DNA of 64,000 nt from Microbacterium sp. AB. Its GTDB lineage: Bacteria > Actinomycetota > Actinomycetes > Actinomycetales > Microbacteriaceae. The stretch spans positions 2,604,001-2,668,000 of the forward strand of contig NZ_CP118157.1 of the NCBI RefSeq assembly GCF_032878875.1, given 5' to 3'. The notes under the pieces were generated by a model. That model was not told the origin of the DNA and made no database searches. It saw only the letters and a program-made list of their open reading frames with translations. How positions within the stretch are numbered: position 1 is the stretch's first letter; each line of letters starts with the position of its first letter. Of this stretch, positions 8,451-17,012 are shown piece by piece. The position numbers and the translations under genes are program-made.

Positions 8451-9908
8451 GACGGGGAGGGCCTTCCCCTCCTCGTAGCCGGCCGCGGACTGCAGGCCGA
8501 CGTGCGCGCGCTCGTGGAACTCGGGGACGGTCGCGGCGCCCGCATACGTGAACGACGAGCGGACGCCGGAGGTGATCATGTCGACGAGGTCCTCCACCCC
8601 GGGCCGGAGCGGATCGAGGTAGATGCGCGACGACGAGATCCCCTCCGCGAAGAGCTCCCTGCGCGCACGCTCGTACGCGTCCAGCCGCCCGAACCTCTCC
8701 TGCACGGCCTTCGTCGACGCCATCCCCCACGACTCCTTGTAGAGACGGCCGTCGTCGTCGGCCCGCAGGCCGCCGGGGGCCTCGATCGTGCCGGCGAACC
8801 ACGACCCGATCATGACGCTGGCCGCGCCCGCCGCGAGCGCGAGCGCGACGTCGCGGGGATAGCGCACCCCGCCGTCCGCCCACACGTGCGCGCCGTGCTC
8901 GCGTGCGGCCTCGGCCGTCTCGAGCACGGCGGAGAACTGCGGCCGCCCGACCGCGGTCATCATGCGGGTCGTGCACATCGCCCCGGGGCCCACGCCGACC
9001 TTGAGGATGGTCGCGCCCGCGGACACGAGGTCCCGCACGCCCTCCGCTGTGACGACGTTGCCGGCGACGACCGGGATGCCGAGCCCCAGGCCCGCCACGA
9101 TCGCGAGGGCGCGCAGCATCCCCTCCTGGTGGCCGTGCGCGGTGTCGACGACGAGCACGTCGACGCCCGCGGCGGCCAGCGCCGTCGCCTTCGCCTCGAC
9201 GTCGCCGTTGATGCCGACGGCGGCGGCCACCGCGAGGCGGCCCGCGGCGTCGACCGCGGGCCGGTACAGCGTGGAGCGGAGCGCGCCCCGCTGCGTGACG
9301 GTTCCGACGAGCGCGCCCTGGTGCACGACGGTCGTCATGTCGAGGCCGGCCTCGACGAGCAGGTCGAACGCGTGGCGCGCGTCGGTCACGTCGTCGGCGT
9401 CGATCGACGGCGACGGCCCGCGCACGAGGTCGCCGAGCTGCGCGTCGGGAAGCGCCGTGGCCAGGCGCGTCGCCGGCAGCACGCCTAGGATGTCGGCCAC
9501 GTCGGGAAGACGCCCGTCCGGTCCCGGCTCGCGCCCCACGACGATGCCGTGCCCCTCGAGCGCGGGCAGGAGCCGCCGGGCGGACTCGACCGTGGTCCCG
9601 GGACCGGCGACGATCGGCGTCTCCCACCGCACGGGCTGGCGCTTGACCCAGCGGATGGCCTCGTCGAGCAGCTGCAGCGGCATGTCCTGCGGCAGCACGC
9701 CCAGCCCGCCGCGGCGGGCGAGCGCCGCGGCGAGGCGGGGGCCGGTGACGGAGTTCATGTTGCTCGACACGATCGGGATGGTCGCCGGCGTGCCGTCGCC
9801 GGGTGCGAGATCGACCTGCAGACGGCTCGTGACGCCCGACCTGCGCGGCGCGAGGAAGACGTCGGAGTAGGTGAGGTCGACCGAAGGGGGCTGGCCGATG
9901 AATTCCAT
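8442..9908 (-). CDS. guaB1: GuaB1-family IMPDH-related protein, probable GMP reductase
   Basis: A 488-residue (beta/alpha)8 barrel with an inserted CBS pair (around residues 95-215). The active-site loop GVGPGAMCTTR keeps the catalytic cysteine, and NADP-site-like AGNVVTAEGVRDL precedes it. In mycobacteria GuaB1 works as a GMP reductase (GMP to IMP with NADPH), tuned through the CBS module; the same role is inferred here. It is one of three IMPDH-family genes in the window. A TACCGT box at 9916-9921 ends 7 nt before the ATG, so the mRNA is probably leaderless. The 3' end abuts an esterase remnant. Confidence 0.88.
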   Translation of the reverse strand: MEFIGQPPSVDLTYSDVFLAPRRSGVTSRLQVDLAPGDGTPATIPIVSSNMNSVTGPRLAAALARRGGLGVLPQDMPLQLLDEAIRWVKRQPVRWETPIVAGPGTTVESARRLLPALEGHGIVVGREPGPDGRLPDVADILGVLPATRLATALPDAQLGDLVRGPSPSIDADDVTDARHAFDLLVEAGLDMTTVVHQGALVGTVTQRGALRSTLYRPAVDAAGRLAVAAAVGINGDVEAKATALAAAGVDVLVVDTAHGHQEGMLRALAIVAGLGLGIPVVAGNVVTAEGVRDLVSAGATILKVGVGPGAMCTTRMMTAVGRPQFSAVLETAEAAREHGAHVWADGGVRYPRDVALALAAGAASVMIGSWFAGTIEAPGGLRADDDGRLYKESWGMASTKAVQERFGRLDAYERARRELFAEGISSSRIYLDPLRPGVEDLVDMITSGVRSSFTYAGAATVPEFHERAHVGLQSAAGYEEGKALPVSW

Positions 9909-10052
9909 GCCGCCCACGGTAGTGCCGCGCCCTGGACCGTGTCGTCCCGGTCCCGCCTCCGGAACGCCCCGGGGCGCGCCGCGTCGCGGCTCAGGGGGCG
10001 GCGATTGAGCTAGGCTGGTTCCCCGAACGCACGCGCATCCTCCCGGTGCGGC

Positions 10053-10098
10053 GAGTCCGTCTCGGGAGGTCCGGTTCGGGGGGAGTCCGTCTCGGGAG
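10053..10098 (+). repeat. 16-bp direct repeat in the kgd leader, 30-bp period
   Basis: GAGTCCGTCTCGGGAG occurs perfectly at 10053-10068 and again at 10083-10098, with GGTCCGGTTCGGG in between. It sits between a possible -10 box (TAGGCT, 10011-10016) and the kgd start, so it would be in the 5' [12 protein letters not shown] RNA or at a binding site for a regulator. Confidence 0.8.
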
Positions 10099-10141
10099 CA
10101 TGCGCGCCATCGATTCAGGGATGAAAGTGGGCGATCCTGCC

Positions 10142-13100
10142 GTGTCAAGCCAGGTGACGGGCGTTGGTGCATCATCGAGCGAGGGCGAGTTCGGGGCCAA
10201 CGAATGGCTCGTCGAAGAGCTCTACGAGCAGTTCAAGGTCGATCCGAACGCGGTCGACAAGGAGTGGTGGCCCGTCCTCGAGGCGTACGGCGCGGCCGCG
10301 TCGGGATCCGCCGCAGCGCCCACCCCGCCAGGAGCCTCCGCGAACCCGCCGACGGCGCCCATCCCCGTCGTCGGGCAGCAGCCCGTCGCGCGCACCACCG
10401 CCCGGCCCGCCGCCCCCGCCCCCATCCCCGCCGACCAGCCGGTGACGAGGCCGAACCCGACCGTCGAGAAGCCCGCCGAGACCGACGAGGACACGGTCAC
10501 GGCGCTCAAGGGCCTGCCGAAGACGCTCGCGAAGAACATGGACGAGTCGCTGACCGTCCCGACCGCCACGAGCGTCCGCACCATCCCGGCCAAGCTGCTG
10601 ATCGACAACCGCATCATCATCAACAACCACATGGCGCGCGCTCGCGGCGGCAAGGTGAGCTTCACGCACCTCATCGGCTGGGCGCTCATCCAGGCGCTCA
10701 AGGAGTTCCCGAGCCAGAACGTCTTCTACGCCGAGATCGACGGCAAGCCGTCGGTCGTGGCGCCGGCGCACGTCAACCTCGGCATCGCGATCGACCTGCC
10801 TCGCCCCGACGGCTCGCGCGCGCTCATGGTGCCGAGCGTCAAGAAGGCCGACACCCTCAGCTTCACCGAGTACCTCGACGCGTACGAGGACCTCGTCAAG
10901 CGGGCCAGGGCGAACAAGCTGACGGCAGCCGACTTCGCCGGCACGACGGTGTCGCTGACGAACCCCGGGGGCATCGGCACCGTGCACTCCGTGCCGCGTC
11001 TCATGAAGGGCCAGGGCTGCATCATCGGCGCCGGCGCCCTCGAGTACCCCGCCGAGTTCCAGGGCTCCAGCCCGCGCACGCTCAATGAGCTCGCCGTCGG
11101 CAAGACGATCACCCTCACGAGCACCTACGACCACCGCGTCATCCAGGGCGCGGGCTCGGGCGAGTTCCTGAAGAAGGTGCACGAGCTGCTCATCGGCCAG
11201 CGCGGCTTCTACGAGGGCGTCTTCGCGGCCGTGCGCGTCCCGTACGCGCCCATCCGCTGGAACCCCGACGTCGCCGTCGACCTCTCCGAGCGCATCGACA
11301 AGACGAGCCGCGTGCAGGAGATCATCAACTCCTACCGGGTCCGGGGCCACCTCATGGCCGACATCGACCCGCTCGAGTACGTCCAGCGCGAGCACCACGA
11401 CCTCGAGATCGAGTCGCACGGGCTGACCTTCTGGGACCTCGACCGCGAGTTCGTCACGGGCGGCTTCGGCGGCAAGCGGCAGATGAAGCTGCGCGACGTG
11501 CTCGGCGTCCTGCGCGACTCGTACTGCCGCACCACCGGCCTCGAGTACATGCACATCGCCGACTACGAGCAGCGCGAGTGGTTCCAGCGGAGGCACGAGG
11601 TCAAGTACGTCAAGCCCGACCACGACGAGCAGCTGCGCATCCTCCGCAAGCTCAACGAGGCCGAGGCGTTCGAGACCTTCCTGCAGACGAAGTACGTCGG
11701 CCAGAAGCGCTTCTCCCTCGAGGGCGGGGAGTCGCTCATCCCCCTCCTCGACCGCATCCTGCAGGGCGCCGCCGACGCGGGCCTGGAGGGCGCGGCGATC
11801 GGCATGCCGCACCGCGGCCGCCTCAACGTGCTCACGAACATCGCCGGCAAGGCGTACGGCGAGGTGTTCCAGGAGTTCGAGGGCGCCCTGCCCGGGAACA
11901 AGCGCGGCTCCGGCGACGTGAAGTACCACCTCGGCACCGAGGGCACCTTCACCTCCGACGACGGGTCGGGTCTCGAGGTCCTCCTCGCGGCGAACCCCTC
12001 CCATCTCGAGACCGTCGACGGCGTGCTCGAGGGCATCGCCCGCGCCAAGCAGGACCGCCGCCCCATCGCGACGTTCTCCTGGCTGCCCATCCTCGTGCAC
12101 GGCGACGCCGCCTTCGCGGGCCAGGGCGTCGTCCTCGAGACCCTGCAGATGTCGCAGCTGCGGGGGTACCGCACGGGCGGCACCGTGCACATCATCGTCA
12201 ACAACCAGGTCGGCTTCACGACGCTCCCGCAGGACGCCCGCACCTCGCACTACGCGAGCGATCCGGCGAAGTCCATCCAGGCGCCCATCCTGCACGTGAA
12301 CGGCGACGACCCCGAGGCGGTCGTCCGCGCCGCGGAGACCGCGTTCGAGTACCGCGAGCGCTTCCACCGCGACATCGTCATCGACCTCATCTGCTACCGC
12401 CGCCGCGGCCACAACGAGGGCGACGACCCGTCGATGACGCAGCCGCTCATGACGAACCTCATCGAGGCCAAGCGCTCGGTGCGCCGCCTCTACACGGAGG
12501 CGCTCGTCGGCAGGGGCGACATCACCGAGGAGGAGTACGAGCAGGCGAAGGCCGACTTCCAGAACCGCCTCGAGGTCGCGTTCGCCGAGACGCATGCGGC
12601 CGAGACCGGCGCGAACGCCGTCGTGACGCCGGATGCCCCCGACGAGACCGTCGTCGGCGCCCCGGAGACCACGGGCGTGCCGGTGGAGGTCATCCACCAG
12701 ATCGGCGACGCGCACGCGAACAAGCCCGAGGGCTTCAGCGTGCACGCCAAGCTGCAGCAGCTTCTCGACAAGCGCGTGCAGATGAGCCGAGAGGGCAAGG
12801 TCGACTGGGCGTTCGGCGAGCTGCTCGCCTTCGGCTCGCTCCTGCTCGAGGGCACGAACGTCCGCCTCGCCGGCCAGGACTCGCGCCGCGGAACGTTCGT
12901 GCAGCGTCACGCCGCGTTCCACGACCGGGTCAACGGCCAGGAGTGGCTGCCGCTCGTCAACCTCTCGGAGAGCCAGGGGCGCTTCTGGGTCTACGACTCG
13001 CTGCTGAGCGAGTACGCGGCCCTCGCGTACGAGTACGGCTACTCCGTCGAGGCGGAGAACACGCTCACGCTCTGGGAGGCGCAGTTCGGCGACTTCGTCA

Positions 13101-13816
13101 ACGGGGCCCAGTCGGTCCTCGACGAGTACGTCTCGGCGGCCGAGCAGAAGTGGGGCCAGGAGTCGGGCGTGGTGCTCCTCCTCCCCCACGGCTACGAAGG
13201 ACAGGGGCCGGACCACTCGTCCGCCCGGATCGAGCGCTTCCTGCAGCTGTGCGCGCAGGACAACATGATCGTCGCCCGTCCGTCGACCCCCGCGTCGTAC
13301 TTCCATCTCCTGCGCCGACAGGCCTACGCCCGCCCGCGCAAGCCGCTCATCGTCTTCACGCCGAAGGCCATGCTGCGCCTGCGCGGCGCGACGAGCGAGG
13401 TGGCGGACTTCGCGAACGGCCGCTTCGAGCCCGTCCTCGACGACGAGCGCGGCATCGACCGGTCGGCGGTGAAGAAGGTCCTCCTCCACGCCGGGAAGAT
13501 CCACTGGGATCTGCGCGGCGAGCTGGAGAAGAAGCCGAACCCCGCGATCGCCCTCGTGCGCGTGGAGCAGTTCTACCCGGCGCCCGTCGAGGCGCTCCAG
13601 GCCGTCCTCGCGGAGTACCCCGACGCGGAGGTCTTCTGGGTGCAGGACGAGCCGGAGAACCAGGGCGCCTGGCCGTTCATCTCGCTCGAGATTGCCGGCC
13701 GCCTCGGCCGGACGGTGTCGGTCGTGTCGCGTCCGGCGGCGGCGGCGCCGTCGACGGGCTCGTCGAAGATCCACGCCGTCGAGCAGGCCGACCTGCTCGC
13801 GCGCGCCCTCGCCTGA
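10142..13816 (+). CDS. kgd: Multifunctional 2-oxoglutarate dehydrogenase E1/E2o-like, alpha-ketoglutarate decarboxylase
   Basis: A very long protein of about 1224 residues, close to the M. tuberculosis Kgd length. Order of parts: N-terminal GANEWLVEELYEQF helix, a Pro/Ala-rich linker, an E2o-type acyltransferase core (KLLIDNRIIINNHMARARGG to TYDHRVIQG, with the catalytic His), then the thiamine-diphosphate E1 core (GMPHRGRLNVL, HGDAAFAGQGVV) and a transketolase-like C-terminus. It converts 2-oxoglutarate in the TCA cycle, feeding succinyl-CoA or succinate semialdehyde. I chose the GTG at 10142 (VSSQVTG) by family resemblance; an in-frame ATG at 10121 is also possible. Confidence 0.93.
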   Translation: MSSQVTGVGASSSEGEFGANEWLVEELYEQFKVDPNAVDKEWWPVLEAYGAAASGSAAAPTPPGASANPPTAPIPVVGQQPVARTTARPAAPAPIPADQPVTRPNPTVEKPAETDEDTVTALKGLPKTLAKNMDESLTVPTATSVRTIPAKLLIDNRIIINNHMARARGGKVSFTHLIGWALIQALKEFPSQNVFYAEIDGKPSVVAPAHVNLGIAIDLPRPDGSRALMVPSVKKADTLSFTEYLDAYEDLVKRARANKLTAADFAGTTVSLTNPGGIGTVHSVPRLMKGQGCIIGAGALEYPAEFQGSSPRTLNELAVGKTITLTSTYDHRVIQGAGSGEFLKKVHELLIGQRGFYEGVFAAVRVPYAPIRWNPDVAVDLSERIDKTSRVQEIINSYRVRGHLMADIDPLEYVQREHHDLEIESHGLTFWDLDREFVTGGFGGKRQMKLRDVLGVLRDSYCRTTGLEYMHIADYEQREWFQRRHEVKYVKPDHDEQLRILRKLNEAEAFETFLQTKYVGQKRFSLEGGESLIPLLDRILQGAADAGLEGAAIGMPHRGRLNVLTNIAGKAYGEVFQEFEGALPGNKRGSGDVKYHLGTEGTFTSDDGSGLEVLLAANPSHLETVDGVLEGIARAKQDRRPIATFSWLPILVHGDAAFAGQGVVLETLQMSQLRGYRTGGTVHIIVNNQVGFTTLPQDARTSHYASDPAKSIQAPILHVNGDDPEAVVRAAETAFEYRERFHRDIVIDLICYRRRGHNEGDDPSMTQPLMTNLIEAKRSVRRLYTEALVGRGDITEEEYEQAKADFQNRLEVAFAETHAAETGANAVVTPDAPDETVVGAPETTGVPVEVIHQIGDAHANKPEGFSVHAKLQQLLDKRVQMSREGKVDWAFGELLAFGSLLLEGTNVRLAGQDSRRGTFVQRHAAFHDRVNGQEWLPLVNLSESQGRFWVYDSLLSEYAALAYEYGYSVEAENTLTLWEAQFGDFVNGAQSVLDEYVSAAEQKWGQESGVVLLLPHGYEGQGPDHSSARIERFLQLCAQDNMIVARPSTPASYFHLLRRQAYARPRKPLIVFTPKAMLRLRGATSEVADFANGRFEPVLDDERGIDRSAVKKVLLHAGKIHWDLRGELEKKPNPAIALVRVEQFYPAPVEALQAVLAEYPDAEVFWVQDEPENQGAWPFISLEIAGRLGRTVSVVSRPAAAAPSTGSSKIHAVEQADLLARALA

Positions 13817-13826
13817 CGTTCGCACG

Positions 13827-13860
13827 AAAGCGGCCGGTCGTCTCTCCGACCGGCCGCTTT
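13827..13860 (+). terminator. Hairpin terminator of kgd
   Basis: A perfect 14-bp stem (AAAGCGGCCGGTCG and its complement) with a 6-nt loop begins 10 bp after the kgd stop codon. The right arm ends in TTT. It is a strong intrinsic-type terminator for a high-GC genome. Confidence 0.85.
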
Positions 13861-13912
13861 CGCGTTCACCGGCGCAGGTGCCGCGAGGCCCGGCCATGCC
13901 TCGCCCCCCGAA

Positions 13913-13980
13913 CGCCGGAGATCCCGCGAACGCCGGATGATTTGGCGCGATACGGTCCGGCGTTCACGGGATCTCCGGCG
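13913..13980. repeat. Dispersed palindromic element, copy 1
   Basis: Two 25-bp inverted arms with one mismatch flank an 18-nt loop (13938-13955); the arm core is GAGATCCCGCGAACGCCGGA. A second copy with the same arms, the same loop length and a different loop sequence lies at 60348-60412, inside acpS. Read on the minus strand both copies encode GDPVNAG, then SGVR, then ISG. Copy 1 is intergenic, between the kgd terminator and the acetyltransferase gene. Confidence 0.85.
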
Positions 13981-14056
13981 CCGACGACCGACCAAGGGCG
14001 GATGCTGGTGATACGGGGCCGGATGCGGACGACCCGGGGATGCGGATGGGCGCGGC

Positions 14057-15361
14057 TCAGTACCAGATGCCGAGCGTCGGCGGCTGGGGCGGGCGGAGCG
14101 CCACGTCCAGGTCCGCGGCGACCGCGGGGTCGCCCGCGACGCGACCGGCCGCGAGCAGCCCCGTCGCGGGCGTCCCTCCGAGGTACAGCGACGACAGCTG
14201 CGCGACGTCGAGGCGGAGGTCCGCGTCGGCGCCCGGTGCCCGCGACACCCGTCCGCGCCCGTCGGCGCCGACCTCCAGCCGCCACGAGCCCGTCGTGAGC
14301 CCGAGCGGGTCGGTCACCGAGAACGTCGTCGTGACGGGGGCGGAGTACGTGCGCGCCTCCAGCGTGCGCGGCACGTCGAGGATGCGCAGCCATCCGTGGT
14401 CCCGGACGGTCTGGGCCGCGCCCCGCTCGTCGCGGACGAGCCAGCGCACGGGGTCGTCGACGGGGCGGAGCTCGGCCGTCACCTCCGCGACGAGATCGTG
14501 CTGCAGCGCGAAGCGCCACAGGGCCGCCGCCGCGTCGGGCGTCTCGGCGGCGAGGTGCCGGACGGCGAGGCGCGACAGGGCGAAGTCGCGCTCGTCCTCC
14601 GTCACGCGATAGGCCATCGCCCCGCGGACGACGCCGTCGGCGTCGCGGTACCGCACGCCGCGCACGGCGTCGCCGTCCTTCACCGAGGTCGAGAGCCCCG
14701 CGTGCTGCCGCCAGCGCCGCGGCCATCCGGCGATCTCGCCCGCGCGCCGCGCGCGACCCCGCTCGTGCACCTTGCCGAGGTCGTGCGCGAGCTGCTCGCG
14801 TGAGACGAACTCCAGCCGGCCCCGCGGCTCGTACCCCGCCCATCCGGCGCGACGCGTGTCGATCGTCCAGGAGCTGACGGGGATCGCCGGTCCGAAGCCG
14901 TAGCGGCCGTAGATCGTCGTCTCGGTGACGGTCAGACCCGCTATCGCGAGGCCCGCGTCGGCGGCCGCGCGCACCTCTCCCTCCAGCATGGCGCGCGCGA
15001 TGCCGCGGCGCCGGTGGGTGGCGCTCACGGTCACCCCGCTGATCGCCCACATGTCGATCTCGCCGCCCGGCACCGTGAGGGGCGTGACCCACGAGTCGAC
15101 CGTCGCCACGGGCACGTCGGCCTGAGCGACCGACGTGTCGAAGACGCCGACGTAGCGACGGTCGGAGAGCTGCTCGTGCTGCTCCGCGATCGACTGCTCG
15201 TCGACCTCGGGCCCGAGGAATCCGCGCGAGACGGCCTGCAGCGTGCGCGCCAGCGCCGCGCGATCGGAGCCGTCCACCACGCGGTAGTCGAGACCCGCCT
15301 TCGCGAGGCGGTCCTGGGAGGTCGTGTCGGCGGGGACGGCGCGCGGGTCGATGGTGCTCAC
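14057..15361 (-). CDS. Eis-like GNAT N-acetyltransferase with SCP2-like C-terminus
   Basis: A 434-residue protein with the size and layout of Eis-family acetyltransferases: an N-terminal GNAT domain with the acetyl-CoA loop VSATHRRRGIARAMLEGE, a second GNAT-like half, and a C-terminal sterol-carrier-like domain. The protein ends GIWY; in Eis enzymes the C-terminal carboxylate takes part in catalysis, so the intact end matters. The substrate (aminoglycoside, protein lysine or other amine) is unknown. The GTG start has a TAGGCT box at 15368-15373 ending 6 nt upstream, a leaderless pattern. It is convergent with kgd. Confidence 0.85.
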   Translation of the reverse strand: MSTIDPRAVPADTTSQDRLAKAGLDYRVVDGSDRAALARTLQAVSRGFLGPEVDEQSIAEQHEQLSDRRYVGVFDTSVAQADVPVATVDSWVTPLTVPGGEIDMWAISGVTVSATHRRRGIARAMLEGEVRAAADAGLAIAGLTVTETTIYGRYGFGPAIPVSSWTIDTRRAGWAGYEPRGRLEFVSREQLAHDLGKVHERGRARRAGEIAGWPRRWRQHAGLSTSVKDGDAVRGVRYRDADGVVRGAMAYRVTEDERDFALSRLAVRHLAAETPDAAAALWRFALQHDLVAEVTAELRPVDDPVRWLVRDERGAAQTVRDHGWLRILDVPRTLEARTYSAPVTTTFSVTDPLGLTTGSWRLEVGADGRGRVSRAPGADADLRLDVAQLSSLYLGGTPATGLLAAGRVAGDPAVAADLDVALRPPQPPTLGIWY

Positions 15362-15549
15362 CCGTTCAGCCTACGTGCGGCGACGCGGAGGCCGGTCCGG
15401 CGGCGGCACGCGCGGGCGGACCCCGTTCGCGACGGCGAGGCGGGACGCCGTCGGGGCGACGCCGGAAATGATTCGTCATCCTCCGACGTGCGCCCCCGTC
15501 GGGTGCTGTACTGGACGGCACGAACCGCCCGGAGACGAGGAGGAATCCC

Positions 15550-16683
15550 ATGGGAGCAGAGCCGGAGAACCTGCGCGATCCGCTGAAGTTCGCGTACTGG
15601 GTGCCGAACGTCAGCGGAGGGCTCGTCATCTCGACGGTGGAGCAGCGCACATCCTTCGACCTCGATTACAACGTGAGGCTCGCGCGCACGGCGGAGGAGG
15701 TCGGCTTCGAGTACGCGCTCAGCCAGGTCCGCTACCTCTCGAGCTACGGGGCCGCACAGCAGCACGAGTCGACCGCCACATCGCTCGCGCTGCTCCTCGC
15801 GACGGAACGCCTCACAGTCATCGCCGCGGTCCATCCGGGCCTGTGGGAGCCGGCCGTGCTCGCGAAGCTCATCCTCACCGCCGACCAGTTCTCGCACGGT
15901 CGCGCCGCGGTCAACGTCGTGAGCGGCTGGTTCAAGGACGAGTACACGAAGCTCGGTCTCCCCTGGCTGGAGCACGACGAGCGCTATCGCCGCTCGGCGG
16001 AGTTCATCGCGGTGCTGCGGCGGCTGTGGACCGAGGAGAACGTGCGGTTCCACGGCGACTTCTACCGCGTGAACGACTTCACGCTCCGGCCCGGGCCCTA
16101 TCCGGTCGAGGGCCGCGCGCACCCGGAGATCTTCCAGGGCGGGAACTCGACCGCGGCGCGGTTCAACGGCGGCGCCCATGCCGACTGGTACTTCTCCAAC
16201 GGCAAGGACTTCGACGGGTTCACGGAGCAGTTCGACGACGTCACCCGCGTCGCCGTGGAGCACGGGCGTCGCGTGCGCTTCGGGCTCAACGGGTTCGCGA
16301 TCGTCCGCGACACCGAGAAGGAGGCCGAGGAGCAGCTGCGCGAGATCATCGCGCACGCCGACGCGAAGAGCGTCGAGGGCTTCCGCAAGAGCGTGCAGGA
16401 GGCCGGGGCCTCCACGCGCGACGGGAAGGGCATGTGGGCCGACTCGTCGCTCGAGGACCTCGTGCAGTACAACGACGGGTTCCGCACGCGCCTCATCGGC
16501 ACACCGGAGCAGGTCGCCGAGCGGATCGTCGAGTACCGCCGGCGCGGCGTCGACCTCCTGCTCCTCGGCTTCCTGCACTTCCAGGAGGAGCTCGAGGCCT
16601 TCGGACGCACCGTCATCCCGCTCGTCCGCGAGATCGAGGCCGCCGAGTCCTCGGACACGCGCCCCGCCGCCGTGCGCCGCTGA
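15550..16683 (+). CDS. sfnG: FMN-dependent dimethyl-sulfone monooxygenase
   Basis: A 377-residue bacterial-luciferase-like (LLM class) flavin monooxygenase. Stretches such as KFAYWVPNVSGGLVIS, the core NVVSGWFKDE, HPEIFQGGNS and EDLVQYNDGFRTRLIGTP match SfnG, which oxidises dimethyl sulfone to methanesulfinate using FMNH2 and O2 for sulfur scavenging. No flavin reductase or sulfonate transporter is adjacent, so reduced flavin must come from elsewhere. The ATG has a strong ribosome-binding site (GAGGAGG). The gene stands alone between divergent and convergent neighbours. Confidence 0.85.
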   Translation: MGAEPENLRDPLKFAYWVPNVSGGLVISTVEQRTSFDLDYNVRLARTAEEVGFEYALSQVRYLSSYGAAQQHESTATSLALLLATERLTVIAAVHPGLWEPAVLAKLILTADQFSHGRAAVNVVSGWFKDEYTKLGLPWLEHDERYRRSAEFIAVLRRLWTEENVRFHGDFYRVNDFTLRPGPYPVEGRAHPEIFQGGNSTAARFNGGAHADWYFSNGKDFDGFTEQFDDVTRVAVEHGRRVRFGLNGFAIVRDTEKEAEEQLREIIAHADAKSVEGFRKSVQEAGASTRDGKGMWADSSLEDLVQYNDGFRTRLIGTPEQVAERIVEYRRRGVDLLLLGFLHFQEELEAFGRTVIPLVREIEAAESSDTRPAAVRR

Positions 16684-16758
16684 GCAGGCTCGCGGGCGAC
16701 GGCCGTCCCTCCGCACGGACGACGGCCGGCGCCCGTGCCGTGTCCGCCCGCCCGGTCC

Positions 16759-17007
16759 TCAGCCGCCGAAGATCTGCTTGCCGAACACGATCACGACGAT
16801 GCCGAGGAGCGCCGCCGCGAGGCAGAGGCCGAAGCAGGCCCAGGCCCCGGCACGCGCGGGCGAGAGACCGCGCGCCCCCGGCTCCGGCGCCACCGTCAGC
16901 AGACGCACGCCGAGCGCGAAGAGCGACGGCAGCCCGGCGCCGAGCAGGAGGCCCGCGACGAGCACCTGCGCGATCGAGCCGAGGATGCCGCCGAGATCGA
17001 TGCCCAT
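16759..17007 (-). CDS. Small two-helix membrane protein downstream of the Pit transporter
   Basis: An 82-residue protein with two hydrophobic segments (about residues 8-38 and 54-75) joined by a short PEPGARGLSPARAG loop. It starts with ATG 5 bp after the stop of the phosphate transporter gene, so it is almost surely cotranscribed with it. No known domain is recognised. It may be an accessory subunit of the transporter or an unrelated small membrane protein. Confidence 0.7.
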   Translation of the reverse strand: MGIDLGGILGSIAQVLVAGLLLGAGLPSLFALGVRLLTVAPEPGARGLSPARAGAWACFGLCLAAALLGIVVIVFGKQIFGG

Positions 17008-17012
17008 GCGCG

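Noticed and set aside
10172..13897. A 1241-codon open frame on the minus strand across kgd
   Set aside because: It is the shadow of the kgd frame in very GC-rich DNA: low-complexity Val/Leu/Arg/Asp composition, no domain, and kgd on the other strand has clear motifs along its whole length.
13866..15092. Long minus-strand frame overlapping the Eis-like gene and reading through the palindromic element
   Set aside because: The frame differs from that of the conserved acetyltransferase and has no start signal; only the palindrome portion is of interest.
15483..15502. CCGACG-N8-CGTCGG before sfnG as a sulfur-regulator site
   Set aside because: Six-bp arms are common by chance at this GC content and no second copy or known motif match supports it.
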